NCBI GenBank assembly: GCA_016720685.1
Contig: JADKKC010000006.1
Span: forward strand, 1-64,000
From: Zoogloea sp.
Lineage (GTDB): Bacteria; Pseudomonadota; Gammaproteobacteria; Burkholderiales; Rhodocyclaceae
Direction of reading: 5' to 3'
Length of the DNA: 64,000 nt
The first letter of the stretch is position 1. Every line of letters starts with the position of its first letter. A model generated the notes under the pieces. It saw only the letters and a list, made by a program, of their open reading frames with translations. It was not told the origin of the DNA and made no database searches. Both the position numbers and the translations under genes were made by a program. Positions 60,936 through 64,000 of the stretch are shown in pieces.

Positions 60936-62836
60936 GCGGATTTCTCCTCGCGGCCGCGGGCCAGTTCGCCGCGCTTGAGCCACACCAGCAGCAGCGAAAT
61001 GGCGGCCGGCGTGATGCCCTGGATGCGGCTGGCCTGGCCGATGGTTTCGGGCTTGTGCTGGTTGAGGCGGCCCTGCACTTCCTTCGAAAGGCCACGCACG
61101 CTGGTGTAGTCGAGATCGGGCGGCAGGCGGGTGCTTTCGGCGCCGGCCTGGCGGGCGACTTCATCGAGCTGGCGGTCGATGTAGCCCTGGTATTTGGCCG
61201 CGATCTCGAGTTGCTCGACCACCTGCGGGTCGGTTTCCGGGGCTTCGGGCGCACATGGCAGGGTCATCAGCGCAGCGTAGCTCACCGCCGGGCGGCGCAG
61301 GAGTTCGAAAAAACTGTACTCGCGTTCGATGGCCTTGCCGAGCACGGCTTCGGCCGCTTCGGCCGGCACCTTGGCCGGCGTGGCCCAGGTGGCGCGCAGG
61401 CGGGCGCTTGCGCGTTCGATGGCTTCGCGCTTGGCATTGAAGGCGGCCCAGCGGATGTCGTCCACCAGGCCCAGCTTGCGGCCGGCCTCGGTGAGGCGCA
61501 GGTCGGCGTTGTCCTCGCGCAGGCTGAGGCGGAACTCGGCGCGGGAGGTAAACATGCGGTAGGGCTCGGTGACGCCGCGGGTGATCAGGTCGTCCACAAG
61601 CACGCCCAGATAGGCCTCGTCGCGGCGCGGGCACCAGGCATCCTGGCCCTTGACCTGCAGCGCGGCGTTGAGGCCCGCCAGCAAGCCCTGCGCGGCGGCT
61701 TCTTCGTAGCCGGTGGTGCCGTTGATCTGGCCGGCGAAGAACAGCCCGCCGATGGACTTGGTTTCGAGGCTGGACTTGAGGTTGCGCGGATCGAAGTAGT
61801 CGTACTCGATGGCGTAGCCGGGACGCAGGATGTGGCAGTTTTCGAGGCCGCGGATCGAGCGGACGATCTCCAGCTGCACGTCGAAGGGCAGGCTGGTGGA
61901 GATTCCGTTGGGGTAAATCTCGTGAGTGTCCAGGCCTTCGGGTTCGAGAAAGACGTGGTGGCTGTCCTTGTCGGCGAAGCGGTGGATCTTGTCTTCGATG
62001 CTCGGGCAGTAGCGCGGGCCCACGCCTTCGATCACGCCGGAGTACATCGGCGAGCGGTCGAGGTTGGCGCGGATGATGTCGTGGGTGCGGCTGTTGGTGT
62101 TGGTGATCCAGCACGGCAGCTGGCGCGGGTGCTGGGCCGCGTTGCCGAGGAAGCTGAACACCGGCACCGGGTCGTCGCCGGGCTGCTCCTGCATCACCGA
62201 AAAATCGATCGTGCGGGCGTCGAGTCGCGGCGGCGTGCCGGTTTTGAGGCGGCCCTGGGGCAGGGCGAGTTCCTTGAGGCGCTGGCCGAGGCTGATGGCC
62301 GGCGGGTCACCGGCGCGGCCGGCGGCGTAATTCTGCATGCCCACGTGGATCAGGCCGTTGAGGAAGGTGCCGGCGGTGAGCACCACGGCGGGCGCTTCGA
62401 AGCGCAGACCGATCTGGGTGACCACGCCGGTGACGCGGTCGCCGACCACGGTGAGATCGTCCACGGCCTGCTGGAACAGCCACAGATTGGGCTGGTTTTC
62501 GAGGCGCTGGCGGATCGCGGCCTTGTAGAGCACCCGGTCGGCCTGGGCGCGGGTGGCGCGCACGGCCGGGCCCTTGCTGGCGTTGAGGATGCGGAACTGG
62601 ATGCCGCTTTCGTCGGTGGCCGCCGCCATGGCGCCGCCGAGGGCGTCCACTTCCTTGACCAGGTGACCCTTGCCAATGCCGCCGATGGACGGGTTGCAGC
62701 TCATCTGGCCGAGGGTTTCGATGTTGTGGGTGAGCAGCAGCGTGGCGCACCCGGCCCGTGCCGCGGCCAGCGCGGCTTCGGTGCCGGCATGACCGCCGCC
62801 GACAACGATCACGTCGAATCGGGTGGGATGAAGCAT
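60932..62836 (-). CDS. mnmG: tRNA uridine-5-carboxymethylaminomethyl modification enzyme MnmG
   Basis: A 634-residue FAD protein that with MnmE modifies U34 of several tRNAs. It opens with the dinucleotide fold [18 protein letters not shown] and has the MnmG signatures [22 protein letters not shown] and [21 protein letters not shown] [20 protein letters not shown]. The start is [15 protein letters not shown] at 62836. It heads the mnmG-rsmG-parA-parB unit; a GCGCTG...CAGCGC inverted repeat lies about 50 bases upstream. Confidence 0.97.
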   Translation of the reverse strand: MLHPTRFDVIVVGGGHAGTEAALAAARAGCATLLLTHNIETLGQMSCNPSIGGIGKGHLVKEVDALGGAMAAATDESGIQFRILNASKGPAVRATRAQADRVLYKAAIRQRLENQPNLWLFQQAVDDLTVVGDRVTGVVTQIGLRFEAPAVVLTAGTFLNGLIHVGMQNYAAGRAGDPPAISLGQRLKELALPQGRLKTGTPPRLDARTIDFSVMQEQPGDDPVPVFSFLGNAAQHPRQLPCWITNTNSRTHDIIRANLDRSPMYSGVIEGVGPRYCPSIEDKIHRFADKDSHHVFLEPEGLDTHEIYPNGISTSLPFDVQLEIVRSIRGLENCHILRPGYAIEYDYFDPRNLKSSLETKSIGGLFFAGQINGTTGYEEAAAQGLLAGLNAALQVKGQDAWCPRRDEAYLGVLVDDLITRGVTEPYRMFTSRAEFRLSLREDNADLRLTEAGRKLGLVDDIRWAAFNAKREAIERASARLRATWATPAKVPAEAAEAVLGKAIEREYSFFELLRRPAVSYAALMTLPCAPEAPETDPQVVEQLEIAAKYQGYIDRQLDEVARQAGAESTRLPPDLDYTSVRGLSKEVQGRLNQHKPETIGQASRIQGITPAAISLLLVWLKRGELARGREEKSA

Positions 62837-63284
62837 TGGGAGGCCGGAGGAAGGTGAATCGGGGGAGCAGAATGATACGACCTTGCGCTGCAAAAATACA
62901 GCGCCGCAATCCTGGTGGGCGGCGAAAAGCGGCGGATTTACAACGGCTTATCCGCAAAGTTCGAATCGTTCGGATGGCCGGATCGACACTTTCGCCACCC
63001 GGCGGCCGAATGGGGCCCGGCACGCTGGATAGCAGGGCGCGCAGGCCTGGCGGTGAGGTGGGCCGGGCCGAGTCGGACAATAGGATTTTTCGATTGTTGC
63101 ATTGAACAATTTTCGGCTGCGGTTTCTCAAGTTCGAATAGGGAGGGCCGTAAAGCCTTGCAATACAAAGGCTCCATGTTTTGGGCGGCAGTTGCATCCGT
63201 CGCGTTTTTCGGGAGCTTCAGCAATTCAGCCATGTTGTCGGCCCCGGTTTGAAAGGCTTTCTGCTCGGGGTCTGGAGTCGAAAA
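62837..63284. other. Gene-free stretch between mnmG and CheY-like gene
   Basis: About 450 bases between divergent genes with no credible coding region. It must hold the promoters for mnmG (minus) and the response regulator (plus). The middle (63085-63180) is AT-richer than its surroundings. I see an inverted repeat GCGCTG/CAGCGC at about 62886-62905 and a TGGGCGG-TTGC near 63180 that has sigma-54-like halves at the wrong spacing. Nothing else can be supported. Confidence 0.5.
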
Positions 63285-63650
63285 TTGAAAACCATCATGC
63301 TGGTGGATGATTCCGCCACCGTACTGCTTTCCATCTCGGGCATCCTGGTCAAGGCCGGTTTCAATGTGGTGACCGCCAACAGTGCCGAAGACGGGCAGCG
63401 GAAACTTGCTGCGGGCACCAAGCCCGACCTGCTCATCACCGATCTGAACATGCCGGGCATGAACGGTATCGAGTTCATCAAGGTGGTCAGGCAGCGGGCC
63501 GAGCTGCGTTTCATGCCCATCCTGTTTCTCACCACCGAATCCCAGCAGAGCAAGCGTGCCGAGGCGAAGGCCGCGGGTGCTTCCGGCTGGATCGTCAAGC
63601 CCGCAACTGCGGAGACCCTGCTCAGCACGATCAAGCTTGTGGTGCGTTGA
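63285..63650 (+). CDS. CheY-like single-domain response regulator
   Basis: A 121-residue receiver domain: MLVDDSATV with the acidic pair, the phospho-acceptor aspartate in LITDLNMPGMNG, the threonine in FLTTES and the lysine in WIVKPATAETL. There is no output domain. It probably starts at the TTG at 63285 (KTIMLVDDS) typical of chemotaxis-type CheY proteins; an ATG four codons later would cut into the first strand. The next gene begins three bases after its stop, so the regulator probably serves that membrane protein or its pathway. Confidence 0.87.
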   Translation: MKTIMLVDDSATVLLSISGILVKAGFNVVTANSAEDGQRKLAAGTKPDLLITDLNMPGMNGIEFIKVVRQRAELRFMPILFLTTESQQSKRAEAKAAGASGWIVKPATAETLLSTIKLVVR

Positions 63651-63653
63651 GTC

Positions 63654-64000
63654 ATGACGGCCATCTGGGATAAATCGCGCCGCCGCCAGCTTTTGTTGGC
63701 TTGCGTGACGGCCGTGGGCGCCTTTGTCGTCGTTTATTTCGCCAATGCGACCTACCACGAGCTGTTGCTCGACAAGGTGGGGTTGAGTCAGGCGCTGGTC
63801 GATGCGCTGGGTGCGGCGGCTGCGGTGCTGGTGAGCTTCCTGGCCCAGCAGGTGCTGTCCGTCGCCCGCTACCGCGACGCCACTTACGGTGCCGAAAACG
63901 CCTTGCAGCGTGCTCGTGGCGAGACCGCCAGGCAGCTGGAGGTGACCACCGAAGTGAGTCACTCCCTGGCCCAGGTGCCGCACCTCAACAACATTCTCGT
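63654..64000 (+). CDS. Membrane sensor/chemotaxis-type protein, cut by window end
   Basis: At least 115 residues from the ATG at 63654 to the window edge with no stop. Two hydrophobic helices (LLLACVTAVGAFVVVYFA and ALVDALGAAAAVLVSFLA) are followed by a polar helical stretch RARGETARQLEVTTEVSHSLAQVPHLNN that looks like the start of a signalling coiled coil, as in methyl-accepting proteins or histidine kinases. The kind of protein cannot be decided from this part. It is coupled to the CheY-like gene. Confidence 0.75.
   Translation, partial: MTAIWDKSRRRQLLLACVTAVGAFVVVYFANATYHELLLDKVGLSQALVDALGAAAAVLVSFLAQQVLSVARYRDATYGAENALQRARGETARQLEVTTEVSHSLAQVPHLNNIL

Noticed and set aside
63175..63200. 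Sigma-54 promoter before the CheY-like gene
   Set aside because: TGGGCGG and TTGC elements are present but one base too close together and the first half deviates from TGGCACG.

Overview
The window is a GC-rich chromosomal segment with the core-gene content and synteny of a betaproteobacterium; I infer Rhodocyclales/Rhodocyclaceae (for example lipBA, rpoN-hpf-ptsN-hprK, recAX, thiL-nusB-rib, mreBCD-mrdA-rodA, gidAB-parAB, a complex I NDUFA9-like protein, PII next to an RND metal pump). No rRNA, tRNA, CRISPR array or insertion sequence was seen. Coding is dense, with many 1-4 nt stop/start overlaps.

Layout. 0-2.6 kb: AT-richer accessory end holding an ImmA/IrrE-type metallopeptidase gene and a split gene that tentatively resembles transposition factor TnsE, ending near the lipA terminator. 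2.6-5.7 kb: dacA-ybeD-lipB-lipA (minus strand). 5.7-12.2 kb: exported protein, czcCBA-type heavy-metal RND pump and a divergent PII protein. 12.2-17.7 kb: TonB-dependent receptor, Do-type protease, divergent oxyR, 5-formyl-THF cyclo-ligase. 17.8-24.4 kb: slt, epimerase, cca, and a PBP1C-like protein whose transpeptidase site is lost. 24.5-30.4 kb: hydrolase, small proteins, MidA-type methyltransferase, FolM-type reductase, ttcA, a cyclase-like/FHA fusion, psiF. 30.5-36.2 kb (minus): recA-recX-lptB-rpoN-hpf-ptsN-hprK, with a LexA box before recA. 36.2-40.9 kb (minus): ribE-ribBA-ribH-nusB-thiL-pgpA-pncC. 41-47.1 kb: CBS protein, a 44-residue exported protein, and a 1737-residue CheB*/CheR/PAS/histidine kinase/receiver protein. 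47.2-51 kb (minus): gatC-gatA-lipoprotein-gatB. 51.1-58 kb: mreBCD-mrdA-rodA-rlpA. 58-58.6 kb: two small genes, the first with its ribosome-binding site buried in a long inverted repeat. 58.6-62.8 kb (minus): mnmG-rsmG-parA-parB. 63.3-64 kb: CheY-like regulator and a membrane protein cut by the window edge.

Themes. Cell-wall growth and shape dominate (dacA, slt, PBP1C-like, MreBCD/PBP2/RodA/RlpA), followed by cofactor synthesis (lipoate, riboflavin, thiamine phosphate, folate), translation accuracy (gatCAB, ttcA, mnmG, rsmG, cca) and stress response (oxyR, recA, Do protease, metal efflux).

Quality warning. Essential gatB and mrdA, plus rlpA, are each interrupted by small indels between 47.4 and 57.7 kb while the displaced frames remain well conserved. 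I read these as probable sequence errors first and true mutations second. The most unusual non-error signals are the RBS-sequestering hairpin at 58.07-58.11 kb, the in-phase T7 slippery site that could join the two TnsE-like frames, and the transpeptidase-dead PBP1C-like protein.
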